Origin: Acidithiobacillus caldus ATCC 51756
Lineage (GTDB): Bacteria; Pseudomonadota; Gammaproteobacteria; Acidithiobacillales; Acidithiobacillaceae
Assembly: GCF_000175575.2 (NCBI RefSeq)
Contig: NZ_CP005986.1
Coordinates: forward strand, 627,549-691,548
Length of the DNA: 64,000 bases
Reading direction: 5' to 3'
Part shown: one piece after another, positions 30,225-38,307 of the stretch
How positions within the stretch are numbered: the first letter of the stretch is position 1
How the letters are laid out: each line of letters starts with the position of its first letter
Position numbers and translations under genes: made by a program
The notes under the pieces: generated by a model
Seen by the model: the letters and a program-made list of their open reading frames with translations, nothing else
What the model was told of the DNA's origin: nothing
Database searches by the model: none

Positions 30225-31409
30225 GGCTCTTCGACATTTTGAGTGGGTAAGGCGGTATGATTGCCGAGTGGAGCGGTCAGCAAGCCGAGGGGATTTATGG
30301 ACCAAGGGAATCAGCTGTTCACGCTGGCATTGGGCCTAGTTCCACCGTGGGCGGTGGACGCGGTTCGGTTTACGGTGGAGGAGAAGCGCCTGGACCTCTA
30401 TGTGAACTTCTCAAGAGGTAGCCACTTCCCTTGTCCGGTCTGCGGTCAGGATTGTCCCGTCCATGACACGCAGGAGAAGGTCTGGCGCCACCTCGACTTC
30501 TTCCAGCATGCGGCCTACCTCCATGCTCGGGTGCCGCGGGTCCAGTGCCCGGAACACGGTGTGCATTTGGTGCCCGTCCCCTGGGCGCGGGAAGGCTCAG
30601 GATTCACACTGCTCTTCGAGGCTCTCGTCATGGCCATGGTCCGGGAGACGGACCAGCGACTCTGGCGGGTGATCGACCATTATGTCTCCAAAGCCCGCGA
30701 GGCGGTGGACATGTCGGAGGTTCAGGCCATCGGTGTCGACGAAACCAGCAGCCGGCGCGGCCACGACTACATCTCCCTGTTCGTGGACCTGGCGGCCAAG
30801 CGCTTACTCTTCGCCACCCCAGGCAAGGATGCTCAGACCTTTGAGAAGTTCTGCGAAGATCTGCAGGCCCATGGTGGTAACTCCGAGGCTATTGCGGAGG
30901 TGAGCATGGACCTCTCTCCAGCCTTCCAAAAAGGTGCCGCAGAACACCTACCCAACGCCCAGGTCACCTTCGATCGCTTTCACCTGATGAAGCTCATCAA
31001 TGAGGCCGTGGACGTCGTGCGCAAGGGAGAGGTGTACTCCCAACCCGACCTAAAGAAGAGCCGCTGGCTTTGGCTCAAGAATCCAGGAAAGCTCTCGGCC
31101 AAGCAGAGCGCCAAGCTCCAGGAGCTCCTCAAGAACCAGAACCTCAAGACGGCCCAGGCCTATCAGTTCCGCCTGACCTTCCAAGAAATCTTCACGATCC
31201 AGAATCGCCACCAGGGCGCTGTGCTCCTCAAGGCCTGGATGGAAAACGCCAAGGCCAGCGGACTACCCCCTCTGGTCAAAGTCACCTACACCCTCATGAA
31301 CCACTGGGATGGCATCCTCCGCTGGTTCGAGAGCCAGATCACCAACGGTATCTTGGAGGGCTTCAACAGCGTAACCGTCCAAACTAGACCGCTATTGTCC
31401 CAAGCGAGG

Positions 31410-31727
31410 TTATCTGAGTCGTTTTTTATCGGCGGTCGGCTGTTGGGGTTGGGTGGGTCTGGCGTCCTTTACCGGTGAGAGCAGATGGGGTGGGACATTC
31501 CAGCTCTGGCGGTTGTCGGTGACCACGGTGACGGTCTTGCGGTTATACTTGACCACCGTGCCCATCAAGCGTCCCCCCTGGTGGGCAAAGCTGACGCGCT
31601 GACCGGGATGGAAGCGCATCATCTCCAGGTGCGCCTGCATCGACTCGAGCATTTTCAGGCGCGCCACCACGCGCTGGTTGAGTTCCAGCAGTTCCTCGAA
31701 GCTCAGGCCGTCAATGTCCATGGGCAT
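31410..31727 (-). CDS. IS66-associated small protein with KOW/SH3-like C-terminus
   Basis: About 105 residues from the ATG at 31727, overlapping the tnpC end by 17 bases; a longer frame to 31760 exists. The N-terminal half is helical (LSFEELLELNQRVVARLKMLESMQ). The second half, HPGQRVSFAHQGGRLMGTVVKYNRKTVTVVTD, looks like a small beta-barrel of the SH3/KOW kind. I do not know a proven role. Its place inside the inverted repeats makes it an accessory or passenger gene of the IS. Confidence 0.6.
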   Translation of the reverse strand: MPMDIDGLSFEELLELNQRVVARLKMLESMQAHLEMMRFHPGQRVSFAHQGGRLMGTVVKYNRKTVTVVTDNRQSWNVPPHLLSPVKDARPTQPQQPTADKKRLR

Positions 31728-33282
31728 GGTCGAGATCCGAGCGCAGCGGGTTGTTGGCAAAGCGGTCTTTCCAGACCCGTGGGGTCAGTGCTTCCACATC
31801 TCGGGCCGGGTGCAGGGCGACCCGTTGCAGGACATCCACCAGGTAGGTGTAGGGATCGACGTGATGTAGTCGGCAGGTGGTCAGCAGGCTCTGGATGATG
31901 CCAACGTGCCTTGCCCCCACCTCGCTCCAGCAGAACAGCCAGTTCTTGCGCCCCATCGGGATGACCCGCAGGGCCCGCTCCAGATGATTGGTATCGATGG
32001 GCACCTCGGGATCGTTCAGGTAGACCTTGAGCTGAGCCTGGTGATTCTCGGCATAGACCAAGGCCTTGGCCAAAGGATCGCTGTTGAGCAGATCCATGCG
32101 TTGGCGTTGCTGGTGACACCAGCCGAAGAAGGCCTCGGCGATCGGGCCGGCATGGCGGCTGCGGTAGTCGCGCTTCGGTTCGCCTTCGAGTCCCTGTTCT
32201 CGAATCTGCTGTTCGACCCGGTACAGTGCGCCGATCCGGGTGAGGGCCTCCTGCGCCGCCGGGTCCTGGTCCTTGGCCCGCTCAAAGTAGCGCCGGGTGT
32301 GTGCCCAACACTGGGCCCGAGTCACCTGTGGTCGGGATTTGGCATAGCGGTCGTAGGCCGCATAACCATCACTGAGCAGCACGCCGGCAAAGCCCGCGAG
32401 CTGTTGCTCCACGTGGGCGCTGCCACGGCTCGTCGACCAGGTAAAGCACAACTCGTCGTCCTCTCCATAGATCGGCCAGTACCAGGTGGCCTGCAGCTGA
32501 CCCGGCTTCTTGCGCCCCGCCTTGATCGGCGTCTCGTCCATCGCCAGCACACGGCTCTGCAGGATGTGCCGCCACTGAGCATCGTAGATGGGGCGCAGGA
32601 GCTCAATGGCCCGTTGGGTGTAGTTCGTCAGCGTACTGCGACTCAGGGTGATACCGGCGTCCTGGAGTCGCTGGTGTTGACGATAGAGCGGGAGGTGGTA
32701 GCAGAATTTGTCCACCAGGATGCCGGCCAGCAGGCTGACATCGGCGAGGCTACCCGCGAACACCGCGGCAGGGGCCGGCACTTCCCGCAGGCTGGAGGAG
32801 GCCTTGTGCCGCCATACCGGGCGGCGGTACTCGAGCACCACGTAGCTGCCGGGACGCTGGGCCAGACGGCGGGTGATCTGGTAATCGATCACCTCGTACT
32901 GATCGGCATCGGGGCCATGGAACTCGGGCGCGGAGAGTTCGATCACCTCGACGGGGACATCGGGGCCGAAGCGCAGACCGGCATCGGTCACATCGTCGGC
33001 GTTGCGCTGCTTTGGCTTGCGCCGCCGATAGCTGATCTCTTCGGTGGGCGTAGGATCGGCCGCCGGTGGGGCATCGCCCAGCAGAGTGCTGAGATCGAGC
33101 TGATTGGGATGTTCGAGGATCCGCTTCTCGGACTTGCGCCCGAACAGCTGCCGCTTGAACCAGTCGAGTTGCTGTTTGAGCGAGGCGATTTCGGCGCGAA
33201 GGGCCTGGATGACCGCGGTCGGATCTCCCCCAGGGGAGAAGGTATTTTTTGCTGTGCAGTCCGACAGTTGCATGCACGGCAT
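31711..33282 (-). CDS. tnpC: IS66 transposase TnpC
   Basis: 523 residues. An N-terminal leucine-zipper-like helix (ALRAEIASLKQQLDWFKRQLFGRKSE) leads to a central zinc-finger-like region and a DDE transposase domain with AMDETPIKAG, SDGYAAYDRYA, RAQCWAHTRRYFERAKDQDP and, for the glutamate, TNHLERALRVIPMGRKNWLF. Its start overlaps the tnpB stop by one base (TAATG), indicating coupling. Complete reading frame. Confidence 0.95.
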   Translation of the reverse strand: MPCMQLSDCTAKNTFSPGGDPTAVIQALRAEIASLKQQLDWFKRQLFGRKSEKRILEHPNQLDLSTLLGDAPPAADPTPTEEISYRRRKPKQRNADDVTDAGLRFGPDVPVEVIELSAPEFHGPDADQYEVIDYQITRRLAQRPGSYVVLEYRRPVWRHKASSSLREVPAPAAVFAGSLADVSLLAGILVDKFCYHLPLYRQHQRLQDAGITLSRSTLTNYTQRAIELLRPIYDAQWRHILQSRVLAMDETPIKAGRKKPGQLQATWYWPIYGEDDELCFTWSTSRGSAHVEQQLAGFAGVLLSDGYAAYDRYAKSRPQVTRAQCWAHTRRYFERAKDQDPAAQEALTRIGALYRVEQQIREQGLEGEPKRDYRSRHAGPIAEAFFGWCHQQRQRMDLLNSDPLAKALVYAENHQAQLKVYLNDPEVPIDTNHLERALRVIPMGRKNWLFCWSEVGARHVGIIQSLLTTCRLHHVDPYTYLVDVLQRVALHPARDVEALTPRVWKDRFANNPLRSDLDHAHGH

Positions 33283-33662
33283 TATACCTTTTCGGGTCTC
33301 CCGAGGCTACGGTTTCCGCCCTTTTTGAAGCGTTTGAAGCGGCGCAGCGAGGACAGATCGATGCCTTCGATGATCAGCTTCAGCTCCGTCCAGCTCAGCA
33401 CCCGCCTGTCACCGCCCAGGCCATCGACGTGAAAGCGGCCCGCCTCCAGGCGCTTGCTCCACAGGCAGTAACCGCCCGGCTCGAAGTACAGCACCTTGAG
33501 TTGCGTGCGCCTGCGGTTGATGAACACGAACAATTGGCCGCTGGCCGGATCCTCGGCTAACTTCTGTCGCACCAGGGCGCTGAGCCCATCGAAGGACTTG
33601 CGCAGGTCCGCAGGCGGCGTATACAGCCATACCCGGAGGACGGCCGACCCGGGGACCAGCAT
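33282..33662 (-). CDS. tnpB: IS66 accessory protein TnpB
   Basis: 126 residues from the ATG at 33662, which lies three bases past the tnpA stop; the frame can be read back to 33689, but this start matches the family. ADLRKSFDGLSALVRQKL, SGQLFVFINRRRTQLKVLYFEPGGYCLW and the basic tail identify the IS66 Orf2 family. It is needed with TnpA and TnpC for IS66 transposition in studied elements. Confidence 0.93.
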   Translation of the reverse strand: MLVPGSAVLRVWLYTPPADLRKSFDGLSALVRQKLAEDPASGQLFVFINRRRTQLKVLYFEPGGYCLWSKRLEAGRFHVDGLGGDRRVLSWTELKLIIEGIDLSSLRRFKRFKKGGNRSLGRPEKV

Positions 33663-33664
33663 GG

Positions 33665-33961
33665 TCAGCCTTGGCGTAGCCGCAGACACACCCCATTGCC
33701 CAGATCGAGCTCGATGTGCCAGCCACGCGCTGGCTCAGAGACCTCGGGTGCCAGCTCGAGCCAATCGTTCAATGAGCCGCCTCGGGCACTGGCGGGATCC
33801 TCGGCTAAGCCTGCACTATCGGCCCGCAGCTTGCGCTTCCAATAACCAAAGGTCGCCACGGCTACACCGGCTTGGGCACAGAATGCTCTTTGCGTCAGGC
33901 CGCTGACCCCTTGTTCGTCGATCAGTCGTTGCCAGTCGGCCCTGCTGTACCGCTGCTTCAT
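33665..33961 (-). CDS. tnpA: IS66 accessory protein TnpA
   Basis: 98 residues with a helix-turn-helix-like N-terminal region (DEQGVSGLTQRAFCAQAGVAVATFGYWKRKL) typical of the small first ORF of IS66 elements, and a C-terminal IELDLGNGVCLRL strand region. It is the first gene of the tnpA-tnpB-tnpC operon and lies about 80 bases from the right inverted repeat. Confidence 0.88.
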   Translation of the reverse strand: MKQRYSRADWQRLIDEQGVSGLTQRAFCAQAGVAVATFGYWKRKLRADSAGLAEDPASARGGSLNDWLELAPEVSEPARGWHIELDLGNGVCLRLRQG

Positions 33962-34311
33962 ATCGCGCTCCTGTATGTCAATGCAGGAACAGGTTATGGC
34001 GCGCAGGTCAGGCCGGGAAGTACGGTGCGGTTTGAACGGTTACTCAACAGCCTCCTGCAGTCTGCCAAGGCCAGGGCCCGTGGCTACCGCACCCACAAGA
34101 ACTTCATCAATATGGCCTATCTCATCCTGGGTAAGCTCGATCTCCGGCTACCCACATGAAACGTCGAAGAACCAATTATTCATCGCAAGACCACGCAATC
34201 GTCTGCGACCTGACAAGTAGTGCTACTCTTTGCATTGATGCGCAGTATGCAGAACTCCTGACGCGTTTTGCTTGTCACTTGGGCGATTCGTTCCGTATCA
34301 CCCAGGCTGAT

Positions 34312-34419
34312 GTAAACAACTGGTAGCATGGACTTATACTGTTTACGAAGTTCTCAGTTTCTGGGAGGATGCATGGCAAATATCACTATTAATAATATAG
34401 AGATGAGAGATTTGTTTAC
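34312..34419. repeat. TGTTTAC motif copies at right island edge
   Basis: GTAAACA at 34312-34318, TGTTTAC at 34340-34346 and 34413-34419. They match the two copies next to the first recombinase at 12714-12778. The clustering of five copies at the two ends suggests element termini bound by the recombinases, but the heptamer is short and A+T-rich, and single copies occur elsewhere (for example in carB). Confidence 0.35.
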
Positions 34420-34447
34420 GCATATATGTTCCACGCAACCGTTCTAG
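34373..34447 (+). CDS. Very short ORF with strong ribosome binding site
   Basis: ATG at 34373 follows GGGAGGA at an ideal distance and encodes 24 residues (MANITINNIEMRDLFTHICS plus four) before TAG. No family is recognised. It could be a genuine small peptide, or the first codons of a gene cut off when the region was rearranged. The start signal is the only support. Confidence 0.25.
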   Translation: MANITINNIEMRDLFTHICSTQPF

Positions 34448-34457
34448 ACAACAAATG

Positions 34458-34691
34458 TCAAAGAACGAAAACCTGTTTATAAAGTAATAGGAGTGCCGCC
34501 TTGGCCTGATTTTTGGTGGGGGAGGAAACTTTGTGCTCCCTCGCCAGATGGCTCAGGAAGGCCTCCACCTCAGCCGCCCCCATCTCTTTGGGATACCGCA
34601 TGTGGTGGAAGAGAATGGATCGGCGTGCCCAGTCCGTATAGGCCTCTTCGGTGCGGATGCTGTAGCGCAACGCCCGGATTCGGGCGCGCAC
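34458..34691 (-). pseudogene. Truncated integron-type tyrosine integrase (N-terminal fragment)
   Basis: 77 residues readable from a GTG at 34691, with similarity continuing upstream (PPKLLDPV) to about 34720 without a clear start. YSIRTEEAYTDWARRSILFHH, MGAAEVEAFLSHLA and NQAKAALLLLY match the N-terminal SAM-like domain of IntI/XerC-type integrases. The whole catalytic domain is missing after LYKQVF. Orientation, with the integrase 5' end facing a plus-strand cassette-like gene, is that of an integron. Confidence 0.7.
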
Positions 34692-34739
34692 CGGATCCAG
34701 GAGTTTGGGCGGAGAGCTGGGAGTGGCTCGGCTGCTCTA

Positions 34740-34849
34740 AATTGTTAGGTAAGATTCGATATCTCTTAGAATCAATAGGTTGCGTGACGTTCCCGTTGTA
34801 TTGGGCAATGTACATGCGGTAGCGTCGTACCATCTAATTTACGTTAGGA
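34740..34849. other. Candidate integron attI region
   Basis: Non-coding segment between the integrase fragment's 5' end and the cassette-like gene. It ends in TTTACGTTAG (34838-34847), which is repeated exactly at 35306-35315 after the gene; ACGTTAG resembles the GTTRRRY core where integron integrases cut. The assignment rests on this repeat and the gene orientations. Confidence 0.4.
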
Positions 34850-34856
34850 GTCATCA

Positions 34857-35249
34857 GTGGAATCAGATCGTTACAAACGCGGTTGGGAAAAACTCAAGGA
34901 GATCGACGGTCACGCCGGCGAAAAGGTAATTGAGGCATTGAAAGATATTGCTCCCGATCTCGCCCGTTACACCATCGAGTTTCCCTTTGGTGACGTTTAC
35001 TCCCGTGGCATTCTTTCACTAAAAGAGCGGGAAATTGCCACCGTTGCCGCATTGACCGCTTTGGGTAATGCACAACCCCAACTCAAAGTGCATATTCACG
35101 GAGCACTCAACGTTGGCTGCACAAGGCGAGAAATCGTGGAAATTCTGATCCAGATGGCTGTATATGCAGGCTTTCCCTCTGCATTGAATGGCATTTTCGC
35201 AGCCAAGGAAGTCTTTGCAGAGCGTGATGAATCGGGTCAATCAAATTGA
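34857..35249 (+). CDS. Carboxymuconolactone decarboxylase family protein (probable gene cassette)
   Basis: 130 residues starting at GTG with TTAGGAG upstream. The central [60 protein letters not shown] pattern is the CMD/AhpD-like fold (pfam02627 type), though the peroxidase CxxC pair of AhpD is absent and only one cysteine is seen in this region. Members act as decarboxylases or as thiol-based antioxidants; the substrate here is unknown. It starts 13 bases after a GTTAG core and ends just before an attC-like hairpin, the layout of an integron cassette. Confidence 0.85.
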   Translation: MESDRYKRGWEKLKEIDGHAGEKVIEALKDIAPDLARYTIEFPFGDVYSRGILSLKEREIATVAALTALGNAQPQLKVHIHGALNVGCTRREIVEILIQMAVYAGFPSALNGIFAAKEVFAERDESGQSN

Positions 35250-35260
35250 CCACCCCCCAA

Positions 35261-35317
35261 AATTACGTTCGAGAGGGACGCGCCAAATGCGGTGCGGCCC
35301 TCAACTTTACGTTAGCC
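35261..35317 (+). repeat. attC-like recombination site
   Basis: An imperfect stem, GAGGGACGCGCC at 35273-35284 with 35291-35302 (10 of 12 pairs, loop AAATGC), is followed by CAACTTTACGTTAGCC, which resembles the L' and R' boxes of attC sites (compare the aadA-type site ending CAAGCGTTAGATG). The opposite R'' box is not a good RYYYAAC match. A gene-cassette attC is the best explanation, but a degraded one. Confidence 0.45.
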
Positions 35318-35502
35318 GTTGGAGTTGGTCGTAGAGCATCGCGCCAAGGTCTAAAACTTGTCCAAACCGATGGCGCTTCCTGACGTGGCTCAACTCATCA
35401 AAAGGTTGGAGGCAGTGAGGGCGAAACGGTGTGGTGAGCCACGTCGGGGACGGGCTCTCGTGGCTCTGGCTGGGGTATTTCCGGTGCTGTCCCTGCGGGA
35501 GT
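35318..35502. other. Intergenic region between cassette and pmbA
   Basis: 185 bases between the attC-like site and the pmbA stop. No ORF with family resemblance, no clear hairpin with a T-run, and no further cassette were found. Confidence 0.4.
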
Positions 35503-36846
35503 TCAGTTGCCCGCGATGGTCATGTCCTCGATGAGGACGGAGGGACAGCCGACATTGCCGTGGATCAGCATATCCTCGCCCACCGCTACGATCCGGGCGA
35601 ACATGTCTTGGAGCGTGCCGGCGATGGTGATCTCCTCCACGGGGTACTGGATCTCGCCGTTTTCCACCCAGAATCCGGCGGCACCCCGGGAATAATCGCC
35701 CGTCAGGGTGTTGACGCCGAAGCCGATGAGCTCGGTCACCAGAAGCCCGCGCCCCATGGTGTGCAGGAGCTCCTTCAGATGGCCTTGCCCAGGGTTCAAG
35801 GTGAGATTGTGGGCGCCACCGGCATTGCCGGTGCTGGCCATGTCCAGTTTACGGGCGCTGTAACTATCCAGAAGGTAGCCCTGCAGGACGCCATCCTGAA
35901 CCAGATCGCGGTCGTGGGTTGCCACCCCTTCGGCATCAAAACTCGCGCTGCCCAGGCCGCGTGGGCGCAGAGGTTCCTCGTAGATGCGGATGCCCTCGGC
36001 GAAGATACGTTTGCCAAGGCTGTCCTGGAGGAAGCTCGAGCGTCTGTAGAGGTTGCCGCCACTGATGGCCGAGGCGAAGTGACCGAGAAGGCTCGCGGCC
36101 ACCTGATTCTCGAAGAGCACCGGCGCGCGGGTCGTGGCAATCTTGCGCGCTCCCAGCCGGCGCAGGGTCCGCTGTGCCGCGATTCGGCCAATGTCTTCAG
36201 CTGCGGCAAGGGCCTTGGCGTTGCGGGCGACGTCGTACCAGTAGTCCCGCTGCATGCCCTGATCATCGCCGGCGAGCACCGAGCAACTCAGGCTGTGGCG
36301 GGAACCGCGACTGACGCCTAGAAAATCCTCGCTGTTGCCGTAAACCGTCAGACCCTCGCCGGTGGCGACGCTGGCACCTTCGGAATTGCAGATGCGAGGA
36401 TCACTGTCCCGTGCCGCCGCCTCACATCGGCGCGCCAGTTCAGCGGCGGCGTCAGCATCGATGTCCCAGGGGTGGTAGAGATCGAGGTCCGGGAATTCGC
36501 GTGCCAGCCACGCGGGGTCCGCAAGACCCGCGTGCGGATCGGCAAAGGTGTGACGGGCAATGGCCAGAGCCGCCTGGACCGTCTCTTCCAGGGCTTTGGC
36601 AGAAAAATCCGAGGTAGAGGCGCTGCCCTTGGCCTGTCCCACATAGACGGTGACGCCCAGACTCTTGTCGCGGTGGTATTCGATGGACTCCACCTCGCCC
36701 AGTCGCACACTGACGGACAAGCCCTTGCTGCTGCTGGCCGAGGCCTCTGCCGCCGATGCCCCCACGCGACGGGCAAGCCCGAGTGCCTGTTCGACGATGG
36801 CGCTCAGTTCGGCGGCGGAGGGTAGTGGGGGTTCGCTTCGGCTCAT
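35503..36846 (-). CDS. pmbA: Metalloprotease subunit PmbA/TldE
   Basis: 447 residues from ATG 36846 (E. coli PmbA 450). AAGGAG lies six bases upstream; a longer frame to 37179 runs through cca and is not used. PmbA/TldE is the partner of TldD in a cytoplasmic metalloprotease that processes microcin B17-like peptides and CcdA. Conserved features include the SVRLGEVESIEYHRDKSLGVTVYVG region, SASFDAEGVATHDRDLVQDGVLQGYLLDSYSARKL and the C-terminal NTLTGDYSRGAAGFWVENGEIQYPVEEITIAG. tldD is not in the window. Confidence 0.95.
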   Translation of the reverse strand: MSRSEPPLPSAAELSAIVEQALGLARRVGASAAEASASSSKGLSVSVRLGEVESIEYHRDKSLGVTVYVGQAKGSASTSDFSAKALEETVQAALAIARHTFADPHAGLADPAWLAREFPDLDLYHPWDIDADAAAELARRCEAAARDSDPRICNSEGASVATGEGLTVYGNSEDFLGVSRGSRHSLSCSVLAGDDQGMQRDYWYDVARNAKALAAAEDIGRIAAQRTLRRLGARKIATTRAPVLFENQVAASLLGHFASAISGGNLYRRSSFLQDSLGKRIFAEGIRIYEEPLRPRGLGSASFDAEGVATHDRDLVQDGVLQGYLLDSYSARKLDMASTGNAGGAHNLTLNPGQGHLKELLHTMGRGLLVTELIGFGVNTLTGDYSRGAAGFWVENGEIQYPVEEITIAGTLQDMFARIVAVGEDMLIHGNVGCPSVLIEDMTIAGN

Positions 36847-36917
36847 GCTGGGCTCCTTGACGGTGGGCATCCCTGCATCATACCCATTGCCGCCCGTCGA
36901 GGAAAACGCGGGTGGAC

Positions 36918-38141
36918 TCAGGGCGACGGCGGGAGGTGTCGGGCGGCACCGTAGCTGGCCAACTGCTGGCGATACTGTCGCTGCATTGCGGCCAGGGTCC
37001 GCCATTGCAGGATACGCAAGGCACGACCAAAATCGCGTCCGGCGTATGCCTCGCCAAGCCTTTGGTAGGCAGAGCTCTGCGGCAGTGCCAGCAACTGCTG
37101 CTGCGCCTCGCGGGTGGTGGCCAGGGCCAATGCCCATTCGCGCTCCGCCACCAGTTCCACCTCGGCGATGGCCTGCCATACCTGCAGCACCGAGCCAAGT
37201 ACACCGCCATCCCGCAGCGCCCCCATCTGCAGCAGAAGCCGCAGCCAGGGCCGTGGCGAGGCCTGTCGCAATGCCGGCAGGAGCTGTGTACGACCCGTCA
37301 CTGCGGCGAGCGTGAGGCGTTGCCAGGATTTCGGGATGGGGAGCCGCCGCCCCATGGCCATCAGTGCCCCTTCGCCCGCTGCGGGATAGCGGCTACTCAT
37401 GGGGTAGCAGAATGCCGCCCAGGCCAGGGCGGGTTGCCCATACCTGTGCAGGCAATGGTCCAGGGCCGCCAGCCCCCGCTGCCAGGGCAGCCCGGACTGA
37501 GCCAGGGGCAGTAATTCCGGAAACAGGACGGCGAGGCCGCTCCAATACCAAAGCAGACTAAAATAGCGGCTGGCCGCCGGGCCCTTGAGCGCCTTTTCGG
37601 TTTCCTTCCAGACCCGGTCGGGACTGAGCTCTGCCAGTTCCCCAGCGGCGATCATCTGGCGTACCAAGGCCTCGGTCTCCGGGGCGATGACGAAATCGGG
37701 AAGACGCGCGGCAAAGCGTGCCAGACGCAGCACGCGCAGAGGGTCCTCGCGAAAAGCCGGCGAGACGTGGCGCAGGACCCGCGCATCGAGATCGCGACGC
37801 CCGCCATAGGGGTCGACGATGGCGCCGGTTTCCAGGTCTTCCGCCATGGCATTGATGGTCAGATCGCGGCGCAGGAGGTCGTCTTCCAGGGATACCCCCG
37901 CCGTCGCCACGACGAAACCGCGGTGGCCGCTACCCGTTTTGCGCTCGGTTCGGGCGAGGGCATACTCCTCCCCCTCTCTCCCGATCAAGACCGGGAAATC
38001 TTTGCCTGCCCAGCGAAAACCCCGGGCGAGCAGGGCATCGATATCCTCCTGTCCCGCGCCCACGAGGACATAGTCGCGATCCTGAACGGTCACCCCGCGC
38101 AAGCGGTCTCGCACCGCGCCGCCCACCAGATAGCGCTTCAT
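36918..38141 (-). CDS. cca: tRNA CCA-adding nucleotidyltransferase
   Basis: 407 residues. The enzyme adds or repairs the 3' CCA of tRNAs. N-terminal nucleotidyltransferase motifs are intact: [13 protein letters not shown], the DRDYVLVGA segment, [12 protein letters not shown] and the neck [19 protein letters not shown]-like [19 protein letters not shown]. The E. coli-type C-terminal HD phosphohydrolase domain is about the right length but I do not see a canonical HD pair, so only nucleotidyltransferase activity is certain. pmbA follows on the same strand. Confidence 0.95.
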   Translation of the reverse strand: MKRYLVGGAVRDRLRGVTVQDRDYVLVGAGQEDIDALLARGFRWAGKDFPVLIGREGEEYALARTERKTGSGHRGFVVATAGVSLEDDLLRRDLTINAMAEDLETGAIVDPYGGRRDLDARVLRHVSPAFREDPLRVLRLARFAARLPDFVIAPETEALVRQMIAAGELAELSPDRVWKETEKALKGPAASRYFSLLWYWSGLAVLFPELLPLAQSGLPWQRGLAALDHCLHRYGQPALAWAAFCYPMSSRYPAAGEGALMAMGRRLPIPKSWQRLTLAAVTGRTQLLPALRQASPRPWLRLLLQMGALRDGGVLGSVLQVWQAIAEVELVAEREWALALATTREAQQQLLALPQSSAYQRLGEAYAGRDFGRALRILQWRTLAAMQRQYRQQLASYGAARHLPPSP

Positions 38142-38307
38142 GGCCCGCCCGCTTCATTGGCATCCTTTCCCATGGGCGCAGATTAGCCCGCTAGGGACTT
38201 GGCCGAAAGTCCCGTCTGGACCAGGCGTACCCGCGCCAGCAATTTACAGCAGGTCCCGATTTCGTTAAGGTTCAAGTTGTTTTCACCGTAGCGGAGGCCC
38301 AGTTTTC

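Larger units (their letters stand above)
31371..34043 (-). mobile_element. IS66-family insertion sequence
   Basis: 2673 bases with terminal inverted repeats starting GTAACCGTCCAAAC and GTAACCGTTCAAAC. TCAACAGC is duplicated at 31363-31370 and 34044-34051, matching the 8-base duplication of IS66. The genes tnpA, tnpB, tnpC and a fourth small ORF are all on the minus strand and all complete. It is nested in the ISL3 transposase gene, so it is the youngest insertion of this stack. Confidence 0.95.
30297..34159 (+). pseudogene. ISL3-family transposase, split by IS66
   Basis: Start ATG 30297 has GAGGGG upstream. The first 358 codons (30297-31370) contain a zinc-binding N-terminal segment (CPVCGQDCPVH...CPEHG), VDETSSRRGHDY with the first catalytic Asp, SMDLSPAFQKG with the second, and NGILEGFNS with the catalytic Glu. 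The C-terminal 35 residues (SLLQSAKARARGYRTHKNF onward) lie at 34052-34159. Removing the IS66 element and one 8-base duplicate restores a 393-residue protein in frame. As it stands the product would be truncated with unrelated residues added. Confidence 0.92.
30225..34173 (+). mobile_element. ISL3-family element, itself interrupted by IS66
   Basis: Ends are inverted repeats beginning GGCTCTTCGAC (left) and GGTTCTTCGAC (right, reverse-complemented). The target AATTATTC is duplicated exactly at 30217-30224 and 34174-34181; eight bases is the known ISL3 value. After subtracting the inner IS66 and its duplicate, the element is about 1.27 kb with a single transposase gene. It sits inside the IS481-like remnant. 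Confidence 0.92.
34174..34457. other. Right edge of the island: IS remnant tail and A+T-rich segment
   Basis: 34174-34213 is the tail of the IS481-like remnant. 34214-34457 holds no convincing gene; it contains the TGTTTAC motif copies and one very short ORF with a strong ribosome binding site (34373). It abuts the truncated integron-type integrase, so the boundary of whatever event removed that integrase's C-terminus lies close to 34455. Confidence 0.5.

Noticed and set aside
31906-33432. 508-codon open frame on the plus strand opposite IS66 tnpC and tnpB
   Set aside because: The minus-strand frames carry complete IS66 proteins with overlapping starts.
38194-38213. Hairpin GGGACTT/AAGTCCC upstream of leuC as terminator or attenuator
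   Set aside because: No T-run, no leader peptide with leucine codons; it lies between divergent genes.
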